In this document: positions 12,531 to 22,463 of the stretch, piece by piece
How the letters are laid out: the number at the start of each line of letters is the position of its first letter
Position numbering within the stretch: the stretch's first letter is position 1
Source: Chimonanthus salicifolius
Lineage: Eukaryota > Streptophyta > Magnoliopsida > Laurales > Calycanthaceae
Reading direction: 5' to 3'
Assembly: GCA_013350335.1 (NCBI GenBank)
Contig: CM023540.1
Location: 58,504,962 to 58,568,961, forward strand
Length of the DNA stretch: 64,000 nt
Notes under the pieces: model-generated
The model's database searches: none
The model's input: only the letters and a program-made list of their open reading frames with translations
Told to the model about the DNA's origin: nothing
Position numbers and translations under genes: made by a program

Positions 12531-13618
12531 GCCAATCTCTTGAATGTAAGGGATGGATTTCGACCAAACTTGTGGGATGTCCCTTGAGCTAATATCTTTG
12601 TGTGAAAGACCAACCTTTCCTTAGTGCTCTAGGTGTAGCAATGGAGAGGAAGAGAGATAGAGAAGAGAAGAAGATCTCTAGGTTTCTTAGAGGTATACTC
12701 GGCCAAGGAGTGTAGAGAGGAGGAGAGAGATGAGAGATAGAAATATTTTGCTCAAAGGGGAGGGAGAGGATGAGATGAAACCCTATTTTTTTTCTTTGTT
12801 TCAAAGAGAGGATCGGCCAAGGAGGGTTTGGTGTGTGTCTTGTGTAAGTCCTAACCTCCCAACCACCCTCTTTACATCTTGGTCTTTCCCATGTGTCCCT
12901 TGGTTAACCAAGGAGACACATGGCTTACACTTGGAGCCTTCTCCCCACTCCCAACGGTTTTGTCTAGGGTTTCCATGAGATGGAAACCCTCCATCTCCCT
13001 CTTTGACTCACTTAGAGCCCTTCCACTTCCCTTTCAACTCATTTGCTTATTTCAACTCACCTCCCATTCAACTCAATCTTGATTTGAACTCATCCATGCA
13101 ACTCTTAACTCAAGACTTAAATTTATTCCTTAATTACATAATTCCTTAATTCAACTCACTTCACGTAACCCTCTTGAACTCACCCATGAACTCACCCATG
13201 GTTGACCAAGTCAACCATGGTAGCCGACCCTACATGTGACCTTAGACCACTCGCCACCTCACTTGATGAGGTGGATTTGGGTCCCACTTGGCTATGCCAC
13301 TCACACGCCACTTCATACACTTGCCACCTCATACATTTGATGAGGTGGATCCCATGCCTTAGGTCTTAATTGGGTACATGACCCGATTAAATCAATTCAT
13401 CTTGACCCATTGGGTCCCAATTGGGTATTTGACTCAATTGACCACATTTACCTAATTAATTAGAATCAAACTCTTATCCATGATCCGTTGGATCATAATT
13501 GGGCCATTGCCCCAATTCTTATCCATTTAACATTTATTCCATCTATAAATCTTAAATTTAACAATTAAAATAGATAATATCCAATATAGTAATTGTATTC
13601 AAAATCCGAGATGTTACA
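10255..13618 (-). mobile_element. Solo LTR of the Tekay/Del family, inserted in an A-run
   Basis: On the minus strand the unit begins TGTAACATCTCGG and ends GGTGGGGCGTTACA, the same ends as the LTRs of the complete Tekay/Del element at 51589-63128. It shares extended similarity with those LTRs (the run after the GCCCC end, the AAAATCAGAGT block, the block with GTCCCACTTGGC) but is considerably diverged. AAAAA directly flanks both ends (10250-10254 and 13619-13623), which fits a 5-bp TSD, although 13619 onward is a longer A-run and so only weakly diagnostic. No coding region lies inside, hence a solo LTR. A (GA)n microsatellite sits at about 12494-12527. Confidence 0.8.
11529..11970. repeat. 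Four GGTTCGGCCAT inverted-repeat hairpins
   Basis: Inside the solo LTR the arm GGTTCGGCCAT is followed after 5 bases by ATGGCCGAACC. The copy at 11576-11602 has a perfect 11-bp stem; imperfect copies lie at 11758-11784, about 11871-11897 and 11944-11970, and a lone left arm at 11530. A related hairpin occurs in the older Tekay LTR at 63796-63830. No matching hairpin was seen in the young LTR pair. Confidence 0.8.
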
Positions 13619-14460
13619 AAAAAAAAAAAAATGGTTCTAGTTTGATTTTAATTTGGTAGTGCATGAACCAATTTTACTAATCTTTTTGAATTTTTCTATT
13701 TTGTGAATGCAAGCCTAAATTACCAATGTAAGATTCAAACAAATATGAAAATAATAAGCAAACAATTTAACCTAATGCATGAACTAGCAACCTAAATGCA
13801 TGAGCAAATTAAATATGCAATTTTTTTTATGCAAAATAGATACAAGACAACCTAATAGAATCTATATGAATGCATGAAAATTAAAAATTTAAAGAAGGAG
13901 TTTGAATGCATGTACCTTGGCTTTTTGTTTTTATTTATTAGCAAGCGTAATTCTTATTTTTTTTAGCAATTCTTACCGCAAGGATCTTCAAAGCACTTGT
14001 ACAAAACAAAACTCAAAACCATGGTGAAGCATTTAATCACATAAAACATGCATGATTCCTAAACTAAATGCAGATTTCTTAATGCTATAACTAGCGGAGG
14101 AAATTACATGATTGGGACCTAATTAAGAACTATGAACTAAATTAAGACAATAAAAATTTCTAAACTAATATCCACCAAATTAATCAAGATTAGATCTATT
14201 TTCTAAATATAGAATATAACTAAATTAGATTAAAATTCTAATATTAGAAAATGCTAAAAAGAGAAACTAACTATTTTAGAAATATCTATTTTTTAAATTA
14301 AAAAAAATTGAAAATTTTGAAAAAAAAATTGATTTTTAGCATTAACATGTGGATAAAAAATTTTATATCATGTTTTTTCAATTAAATTTTATGAAATTTA
14401 TGCTTGGAAAATCTTTACACAGCCAAATTAATGTTAACTTGAAAAAGAAAAGTATTCATG
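13619..14460 (-). other. AT-rich non-coding region, probable Athila leader (part 2)
   Basis: Low-complexity, A/T-rich sequence after the solo LTR. It is presumably the continuation of the leader or 5' end of the minus-strand element, but I could not find a primer-binding site or LTR boundary in it. The junction with the plus-strand element near 14460 is approximate. Confidence 0.3.
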
Positions 14461-15096
14461 AGTTAAGTGATCACCAGAAGAATGCTAGTGGAGACTTATA
14501 CCAAGTGAGCTTTTGAGTCATTCTATTTTTTTGGATGGATTATATGTAAATTCGTATTTTCTTTGATGTGCGCAATATTATTGTTGAAGATCTCATTGAT
14601 CTTTGATTTGGGTCATGTACTGAGAATGACAACAAAATTGTTGAATTATTCCACCTGAATTTTTTCTCAATTTATTTGAAGCGAAGGAATATCCATATGA
14701 AGCTTAAAAAGTGATATAGGCCATTTTTTTGGATCATTTGAGCATTTGAAGCCTACCTATTTTTGGTCTTATATTATCCTATTAGTTCCCGTTTTGAACT
14801 TTTTAAACTTTAGCATGTTTTATTGATTAACCATGTTATCCATACCCAACTCCAGTTGAGGAGTTTGAGCCTTTATTGAAATATATGTGACCTATTCTAA
14901 GGACCTAAGAAAGGTTAGAGATGATTGTTATTGGGATGGTACTACGAAAATTATGGCACTTGAAAAAGAAAAGAAAAAAAAATTGAGAAAAAGAAAAGAA
15001 AGAGAGAGGGAACATCCATACATCAGAGAAGAAGGATGTGAAAAAAAAAATACTTTGAAAGTGTTAAAAAAAAAAACAAATATATATATATATATA
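14461..15096 (+). mobile_element. Plus-strand Athila/Tat-like 3' internal region, first part
   Basis: Non-coding plus-strand sequence with a long A/G-rich stretch (14960-15080, AAAAAGAAAAG-like runs) of the kind found between pol and the 3' LTR in Athila/Tat elements. It continues at 16567 after the solo LTR and leads into a TAAGTTTGGGAG motif just before LTR-A. Family assignment rests on this layout, not on coding sequence. The (TA)n tract 15081-15096 is where the next LTR inserted. Confidence 0.4.
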
Positions 15097-16525
15097 TGTT
15101 GCCCAGAAATTGACCCTATAAGGGGGGTGAATTGAGTCAATGCAAACTTTTTGGGTTTTCTATAATTTCACAATTTAAGAAAAATAAAATGCAAACAAGT
15201 AGTAAATAAATGTCAAAATATAAAAGAGGAGATGAGAAGAGATGGAGAGATTGAACCCAAGGTTTTTACGAGGTTCGGCGTTCTTGCCTACGTCCTCACC
15301 TCAAATACACCACTTGAGGATTGAATGCACTAAACTTCTCCTTCAAGGGTGGAGAAGAAACCTATTACACAGCTTGAAGGTGAAGACACCTTTCTCCTTC
15401 ACAAGGGTTACACCAACCCTTCTCAAACTTTATCTCTCAATGAAATGTAGAAGATTACAATGTAAAGCTTAGGAGTAACTCTCAAATGTTTACAAATCTA
15501 GTTTTCTAAGAGTTACTCAAAGAGTTGAACTGAAATGGCTCAAGGTAAGATTGCAAGAGATGGATTTTGAGCTAGAGTATGCTTGAGATTTGATTTCAAT
15601 GGATTCTTCTTAATTTCAAGTAATTCAGCAGCCCATTTACTCATAGAAGCTTGGTTTTATAATTTTGTCATATTTAGAACCGTTGCCAAGCATTGAATGA
15701 AGCAAGGGGTCGTTGGAAGGAGCATTTAATGTTCAAAAAATATTACCGTTTCACGATTCAGTCGACTGAAGTGAAGATTCAGTCGACTGAAAATGCCCCG
15801 AAACACAAACAGTTTATCTGTGAATAATTCAGTCGGCTGAAACTGAGAATTCAGTCGACTGAAATCCCTGCACTATGAACATTGAGAATTTCAGTCGGCT
15901 GAAACTTCATTTCAGTCGACTGAAACCATTCCCAACTGAAAATACAATATTTTAGTCGGCTGAAAGATTGATTCAGTCGACTGAAATCCTACTCCATCTA
16001 ATCCATTGTTTCAGTCGACTGAAACCTCTAGTTCAGTTCACTAAAATGACCTTAAAAATAATTTGTGCAATTTTGTTCTTTTTCAAATACATTTTATAGG
16101 TCTTGAGGACTTGGTCTTATCCTAGGATTCCATTTGTATGCATAAGGTAAAGCTAGGTATCCTAGGGTCCACTAAAGGGTGACTTGAGCCATGGTATTTA
16201 AACACAATTGAGTAACTTTACATTTTGATCCTAACACTCATGACCAATACTAAGAACACAAGCTTGATCTTCAATCTTCAATACTTGTATCATTTGCCAT
16301 TTGATCTTCAAAGATTGATGAGCCATTCGATCTCTTCCATGATGATCATGATTGTATTAAAATTGATCTTCGATGATCTTGCCCTTCTTTCTTCTTTGAC
16401 TATGTCTTTTTGTAAATGTAATACCTGTCTCATAAAGTAATATAATTTGAAACGTTAAATATCACACTTTAATGGTTTGTGATCATCAAAATACCCATAT
16501 ATCCTTGGGTTGAAACCTTGGGGCT

Positions 16526-16529
<4 letters not shown>
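15097..16529 (+). mobile_element. Solo LTR (1.4 kb) in a TA microsatellite, TSD ATATA
   Basis: Starts TGTTGCCCAGAAATTGACCC, ends TTGGGGCTAACA, and both flanks read ATATA (15092-15096 and 16530-16534). The opening AAGGGGGGTGAATTGAGTC resembles the first bases of several plant Copia-type LTRs, so Copia is the likelier superfamily, but there is no coding sequence to confirm it. Because the flanking microsatellite itself reads ATATA, the TSD is weaker evidence than at the other LTRs; the TG...CA ends support the boundaries. Confidence 0.7.
15766..16045. repeat. Array of about ten TTCAGTCGACTGAA palindromes
   Basis: Exact or one-base variants (GTCGAC or GTCGGC core) occur near 15767, 15779, 15827, 15850, 15891, 15911, 15951, 15971, 16010 and 16031. 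TTCAGTCGACTGAA is a perfect 14-bp palindrome. Spacers are 5-40 bp and unrelated to each other. The array occupies the middle of the 1.4-kb solo LTR. Confidence 0.85.

Positions 16530-16566
<37 letters not shown>
16530..16566. repeat. (TA)n microsatellite
   Basis: About 18 TA units, the right-hand half of the microsatellite interrupted by the solo LTR; the left half is 15081-15096. Confidence 0.9.
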
Positions 16567-16569
<3 letters not shown>

Positions 16570-17340
16570 GAAGAATATCCCATTTTAAAATTTCGAAGAC
16601 CTCTAACTTTTTTCTTGTCAAAGTAATTATTTTGGAGTCTTTTTATCATTCTTTGATATGACCAGCTCCTAAGCCACATTTTGTCCTATTATGAAGTCCT
16701 ATTGATCCTCAGTTAATATGGTATTTAGAGTGGAGAATCGATGAAGAAAAATGATGGTGTATTGTTTCAACGTTCTCAGGAAAATAGCATCCTTTCATGG
16801 GATCTATATTTTTCTTTATTATAATACATTCTTTGATGATAAATATGTGAGATATTTGCATTTGATAAATTATTCTGCTCGCATATACTTTTGTGAGAAA
16901 ATTTAACCCAATCTCTGAGCGAAAATCTTTCTGAGTGATATATCTCGTGAGATTTAGAGTCGGAGCGCATTTTCAGTTGGTGGCTGCAAAACTTGTACAT
17001 ATTTTGAAAAAAAAGGTTATGTTAATATTTGGCTCTCACACACTACACTCCGGGTATAAGTTTTATAAAATAATTTTAGAATTGTATGATGTTTAAGTTT
17101 TTGTTTGGATAAGTTTGTTGAAATTTGAAATTTGATGTTTGTGGGTATCATCACTGGAAGTCCTCACGAGACTATAACTCGTCCACTAGTGGTGAGTTAG
17201 AGGTTTAAACGCTTGTTGCATATACTAAATGCAATCGAGATTGCCAGCGAAAGTGGTGTATTTCAGGATTTTAATTCTTAGTCTATAGTTTTTAATTTTT
17301 GTTTTTTCGATGACTAGCAAAATGTAAGTTTGGGAGTATT
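16567..17340 (+). mobile_element. Plus-strand Athila/Tat-like 3' internal region, second part
   Basis: Continuation of the region before 15097. It ends with TGTAAGTTTGGGAGTATT immediately before the TG of LTR-A, a polypurine-tract-like context characteristic of this group. No intact reading frame is present. Confidence 0.45.
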
Positions 17341-19213
17341 TGATAAATGCATAAATGCTACATATTTGATATCCAAAATTACAATTGTTAGTATTTTATT
17401 TTCATTTATTTTGTCTATTTAAGTGTATTTTGTGTGTTGTCATGTTGGCTGTTTGACAATGGAAAATAAGATCCATAGCCATCAAAAAGTCTCAATTTGA
17501 GTTAAAGTAGCTTGTCTATTCCAAGCAACATAACTATCTCAAATTTATGTGAATACATAGAACAACAAATACAGAGAATGCTAGAACAAGATCCTGCAGT
17601 TCAGTGATGCAAAGAATGAAGGTAATTTGTTGTCTTTGTACACAGAGATAAGAACAGATCTAAGACAATAAATCTGCAAGGGAAGAGAGCTGGATGATAT
17701 TTTGAGGCCAAACTTTCACCGTATGAAGAGAATAAGAAACTAGAGAAAAATCAGCAACGGCTTCACGAGAACAACAACAAAGTGACGTTGGCACAATTTG
17801 GAGGTACAAATCGAGGTGGCTGACACCGATGTTACCTTGTTATCAACAGGGTCCAATTGCAGAGTTCAAACATCATGGAAGCAGGTCCAAAAAGAAATCA
17901 AGGCAGTAGTTTTATGAAAGAATAATACAGCAAACAGCGTTGGCTTTTGATAAATTTCCAAGCAGCCACAAGAATTAGCAACCCACCTTGCAGCCAACGT
18001 ATGAAAGAAATAAAGGAAAGTAAGATGGAAATAGAAGAGGCAGAAATGGAGAGATGATTCGGCCAACTGAGGAGACAATAGAAAATAAATTAAAGGAAAT
18101 TGCTATGAACAGAGAGAGTCGGCCAGCGGAGATAGAGTCAGAAAAATTGGGACCCACATGACCTTGCTAAATTCACATCTCCAAAAGTCTATAAATTGGA
18201 TGTCTGTGCCATTGCAATACTCGAACTGAATCAAGGAATTGAGAGACTAAGAAATGGGTTTTGAGATTAAGAAGAAGGGTCGACTTCTAGAGGTTGGATT
18301 TTCTATTTTTTTATTTATTCTCTTGTAATTTATTTATTCCAAATTCCATTGTATTGTAAATTTAATTCATATTTCAATTAATGAAATCAATATGAGTTGT
18401 AGATTTATGGTTTTCCAATTCTCAAAATTTGATGATGAAAGTTTGATTTTACTTTTAATCTTTTTTACGAATTCATGTCGGGATTTATCTAAGGTTTTTC
18501 AAATTAAATGAGATTTGTTGGGATAGTTGGAACTTAATTTTTCATTCTAAGGCACTCTATCAGAGTGTGAGATTTAATTTAGAATTAAAATTTAAGTATA
18601 AATTTTGTCTAGGCCCAAGGTTTGGTTTGATTTATCTTTGTTTAATGAAATTCATGCTTTAATTAGATTGTTTATGAATGAAAAACTTGAATCAAATTTC
18701 GGTAATTTACGAGAGCTCCATGGTCTAGGTCTTGTTATCATTAGATTTGAGATATGCGACATGATGCCATCTTAGTACTTGATCCAATTCCATTATAAAT
18801 ATGTAAATAGGTAATTTTAGTTTTATTCTTTTATAAATTCAAAAATTCTTGAAATTGATGAAATAGGTTGGAAATAATTTAATTGCATCTTAATTTTGTA
18901 TTTTAAATTAGATTAAGATTGTTTAAATTTTTAGATTAATCCACCATCTTAATTAAAATTAGTTAAATTGTTAGATTCTATATTTAAGTTTAGAATATTT
19001 CTAAATTAAAACTAAAGTTCATAGATTAGATAAATAATTCCATATTCATGATTTATGTCCATGTTTTCTAAAATTCTTAAACTACATAGTTCAATGGTAT
19101 GTTTTTTATGGATATATTTTCCTAAGTTCCGATGGGTTCGATCTCGCACTCAATCGCTATAATATTTAATGGTTCGTGCAATTGGGAGTTATAAATTTAA
19201 TATCTGCACAACA
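17341..19213 (+). mobile_element. LTR-A: Athila-like LTR, about 1.87 kb
   Basis: Starts TGATAAATGCATAAATGC after a TAAGTTTGGGAG polypurine-like motif and probably ends ...TCTGCACAACA at 19213. A TATA-like TATAAATTGGA (about 18190) and a T-rich stretch with CTCTTGTAATTTATTT (about 18319) support plus-strand transcription. A second, truncated copy occupies 1-797. Downstream, AGTTTTT directly follows the CA end, as in Athila elements where the primer site comes next, but the primer-site sequence itself is not recognisable. The end coordinate is the least certain part. Confidence 0.55.
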
Positions 19214-19225
19214 AGTTTTTAGTGG

Positions 19226-19976
19226 ATACTACCTCTAGTTCTCTGAGTGCATTAGTGGGTATTCGACTATATCGTGGTTCTTCTTCAACTCTGGGCTCAA
19301 GACTAGGGACCTTCCGGTCAACTTGGGCATAACTATCGACTAAGTGTATGGCCTTTGTGGTCTGGATGCAGAATCCCATCAGTACCTCCTGAAGTGTTCT
19401 TCTATTTTATCTGTTTGGCGTGATCTGATGAGAAAATCCAATTGTGGAACCTATTTTGGTGAATTACCTCTGGTTCCCTGGGTGCGTTAGTGGGTATTCG
19501 ACTATATCGTGGTTCTTCTTCAACTCTGGGCTCAAGACTAGGGACCTACCGTTCAACTTGGGCATAACTAACGACTGGGTGTGTGTCCTTTTGGTCTGGA
19601 CGCAGAATCCCATCAGTACCTCCTAAACTGTTCTTCTAATTTATCTGTTTGGCGTGATCTAATGAGAAAATTTGGTCTTCTGTCTCATGCTGTGAATATT
19701 GTTGAAGCCTCCTCTGCGCCATTGCTACTAGAAAGGGTCGGCCGGAGAAGCTTGCCTCTCAATTGCTTCTTTCTGCTTTTATCTGGCACGTTTGGCATGA
19801 AAGGAATGAAAGAATCTCTAAGGGCTTGACCAGTTGTCTGGACCGTCTGGTCCAAAACATCCTCTTTGACAAAAAGCACAAAATCATTTCTTCTTGTCCA
19901 ACGAAGACATTCACAAAATGCGGGACGACTTTTCTGCTGCTTGGGACTTGCCTCCTGCAACATTTATCCCTCTGAT
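19226..19976 (+). mobile_element. L1-type LINE ORF2 3' fragment with internal duplication
   Basis: Plus-strand frames encode the tail of a plant L1 reverse transcriptase: a zf-RVT-like segment (DAESHQYLLNCSSNLSVWRD) and, about 150 bp on in another frame, AFIWHVWHERNERISKGLT, the typical W-x-x-WxERN block near the ORF2 end. The zf-RVT part is present twice with a period of about 235 bp (19229-19435 and 19465-19672), the copies differing at several positions. Frameshifts and the missing RT make it a remnant. It resumes after the insert at 19977-21008. Confidence 0.65.
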
Positions 19977-21008
19977 GCAGGCCCGGCTCTGCCTATAGGC
20001 GAAGTAGGCTCGAGCCTAGGGCCTCCAAATAGGCAGAGCCTCCAAAGATCTATAGAACCTGTAAAGGACCTCGGGGCCTGACCCAATATCCGGCCCAAAT
20101 TCCCTCTCGATTTCGCTGACCGCATTCCGCGTCCGCGTGCGGAACGCGGTTTCGCGTTTTGAGTGAATTTACATCAGATTTGATTCTACCACCCGACAAT
20201 CTGGTCTTGTGGTTATTGAGGCATAATGTGATTGCCACAACACCAGTCAAAAGGTTAGACCTGCCTCAGTTAAAATGATAACCTTTTTTTAAAAAAATAT
20301 TATTCTCATGGGTTTTTACCTTTTCTAACGTTTTACTTTTTAATTGTGGTGGTGAAAATGATAAATTGACCTTCAACATCTTTATTATTTTCAACCCTTT
20401 AATTTCAGCATAATTCTCGACAACTAATGACAATGTAAATATTTTCATTTATAGATTTTAGTGCATACTCTAACGTGACTCGCTTCAGTGAGATTTTATA
20501 ATATAATGGTTTCAAACTATACATGATTAATTGTGATACTAAAGTGGATTATATAAGTAGGGGATGTATACAATTTTATCCCAATTTTATTATACTATTT
20601 TTTTATTCTATCCCGTCATTTTGCATGTATTTTTTTCATCTATCCCGTCATTTTGAATTCTTAATGGGTGTTTGAGATCTGTTTTGGATATTTAGTGTTT
20701 TATTTTAAAAAAGATAATAAAAAGTAAAAAAGATAATAAAATATGAAAAACTATAAATTTATAAAAAAAGAACTTATTAATTATTTATAAATTTATTGAA
20801 AAGATATATGTTAAAAGAACTTGAATATAGTAATTTAATTAGTAATTTTGCATGTCAAAATTCAAGAAGAATAAATTTTAAATAATACTTTGTTATAAAT
20901 TTAATTTTTATATTTTATTTAGATATTTCACACTTTATAAAAAAATATATATATAATTTTTTTTGAGTGTATATAAGGGCAAAAGGCCTCCTTTTAAGAA
21001 TTCACCTT
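19977..21008. mobile_element. hAT-like non-autonomous insert within the LINE
   Basis: The left end CAGGCCCGGCTCTGCCTATAGG with CCTAGGGCCTCC, and right-end sequence carrying AAAAGGCCTCC and CCTTAGGGCCTCC, resemble non-autonomous hAT-like elements of plants. LINE sequence continues on both sides, so it interrupts the LINE. A clean terminal inverted repeat and 8-bp TSD could not be established, and the right terminus looks truncated. The first 64 bases form nested inverted repeats (see 19985-20040). The interior is A/T-rich and has no coding potential. Confidence 0.4.
19985..20040. repeat. Nested palindrome at the end of the hAT-like insert
   Basis: GGCTCTGCCTAT at 19985-19996 is exactly inverted by ATAGGCAGAGCC at 20029-20040, and the loop contains the perfect 14-bp palindrome TAGGCTCGAGCCTA at 20005-20018. 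Subterminal structures of this sort are common in hAT-type ends. Confidence 0.8.
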
Positions 21009-21662
21009 AGGGCCTCCTGATCATCATGCTATGGACGATATCAGCACCTCTTCTCTAAGTATTACCAATTTCAGTTCGAGTTGTAACGTTTATCTAGGTG
21101 CTTGGTTGGAGTGTACAGATACTGGGTTTATCTGGTTTTTTATTTGTTCGTCTTCTTCAATAGGAGGTAACTCTGCCTATGTTGATTTTCATTCAAAGGG
21201 TTTTTCATTTTGTTCTGCAGAAGAGGATAATTTTTCACCGTCTTTTGGTCTGTGATGCGATCGCGCAGTCGATCAACCGCATTCACCTTCATGCTATCAA
21301 TTTGATTATTTCCAAATTTATGCCGATGCATGTGAAGACTACCAGCTTCAAGGACTCTCTGGCTAAGACGCTATCCAACCTTTTGCATCCGAATGGGAAC
21401 AGGACAAGCATTTTGTTGGATGATCTTTCACCTGCTCTATCACCTGGGATTGGGTTTGGCTTTGTTGTTTGCTGAGTTCTTGTGGCTCGGTTTTTTTTTG
21501 GCTTGCCTTGGTCGGCCGGTCTCCTTATTTTTGCCTGGCCCTAGCTGTGAGCTTCTCGTAATATTTTGGGCTTCACCACCCCCCACCCACCCTCCTTTCC
21601 CCCTCCTTCCCCCCTCCCCTCCTCCTTTGAATAATAACTAACCCATATCATTGAAAAAAAAA
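21009..21662 (+). mobile_element. L1-type LINE 3' end with poly(A)
   Basis: Plus-strand frames carry LINE RNase-H-tail-like sequence (LLVCDAIAQSINRIHLHAIN), then a G/T-rich 3' UTR with TTTGGCTTGCCTTGG, and an A-run at 21653-21664. It is the continuation of the LINE at 19226-19976. Structure and the terminal poly(A) fit target-primed reverse transcription; no TSD was identified. Confidence 0.55.
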
Positions 21663-21954
21663 AAATTGATCTAAATGTATATAGTCAATTTTGGTCGTTA
21701 GATTTTCATGTGAATATTCGAAACGTAGATGTAAATATAAAATCCTTGATAAATTTAAAAGTCATAACGACCTTCTTGAGGATATTATTTGATAAATGCC
21801 TTTAGATGCAATGCAAGTATGACTTGAAATAAAGTTGTTTGTACAAAATTTAACTTACACATGCGCTCTCTCTCCACTCATCATTTAAACATGAAGTTTA
21901 TAAACTAAAATGTCCAACTAAACTTGATTTTATTAATAGATTTAAGAAAGCAGA

Positions 21955-22463
21955 CTTCCTATTGCCCATGAGGAGGGCTATGAGGGTGTTAATAAGAGGT
22001 GACAACCACACACCCAACAAGAGGCTTTTTGGGCTTGGCATGATGGGCTGGGTCCAAAGCAAAACTTTGAGGGTCCATGGATCCAAAGAGGACAACGTCT
22101 TGTTGACTCAGGACAGGTCGTGACAATTGGTATCAAAGCACGGTTCCACTTTCGGCCTGTGCGGGCCCTCTACTTGTTTGTTGTGTTGCTTATGTTGACC
22201 TCTTGTCTGTGTGACGTGACAGAGTCGGAGACGGCTCTAGTCTTGAGAAGGGTAGATTGTAACACCCCACCCACATGGAAGTGAGGGAATTGTCCCACAT
22301 CGCCCATGAGGTGGGTTGTAAGGGTGTTAATATGAGGGGGCAGCCACACACTCAACAAAAGGCCTTTTGCACCTGGTCTGGTGGGCCAGCCCCAAAGCAA
22401 AACCTTGAGGGTCCATGGGCCCAAAGAGGACAATATCTTGTTAAGTCATGACAAGTCGTAACA
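21955..22463 (+). mobile_element. TRIM element, 5'-truncated
   Basis: Two copies of a roughly 200-bp repeat: the 3' LTR at 22258-22463 starts TGTAACACCCCACCCACATGG and ends GTCGTAACA; the 5' LTR ends at 22125 in GTCGTGACA and is truncated at its start near 21955. Directly after the 5' LTR lies TGGTATCAAAGC (22128-22139), one mismatch from the tRNA-iMet primer site. Just before the 3' LTR GAGAAGGGTAGA forms a polypurine tract. The internal part is only about 130 bp without an ORF, which defines a terminal-repeat retrotransposon in miniature. Confidence 0.8.

Noticed and set aside
15766..16045. Regular short repeats suggestive of a CRISPR-like array
   Set aside because: The repeats are 14-bp palindromes with variable spacing of 5-40 bp inside a plant LTR, with no cas genes; a eukaryotic genome.
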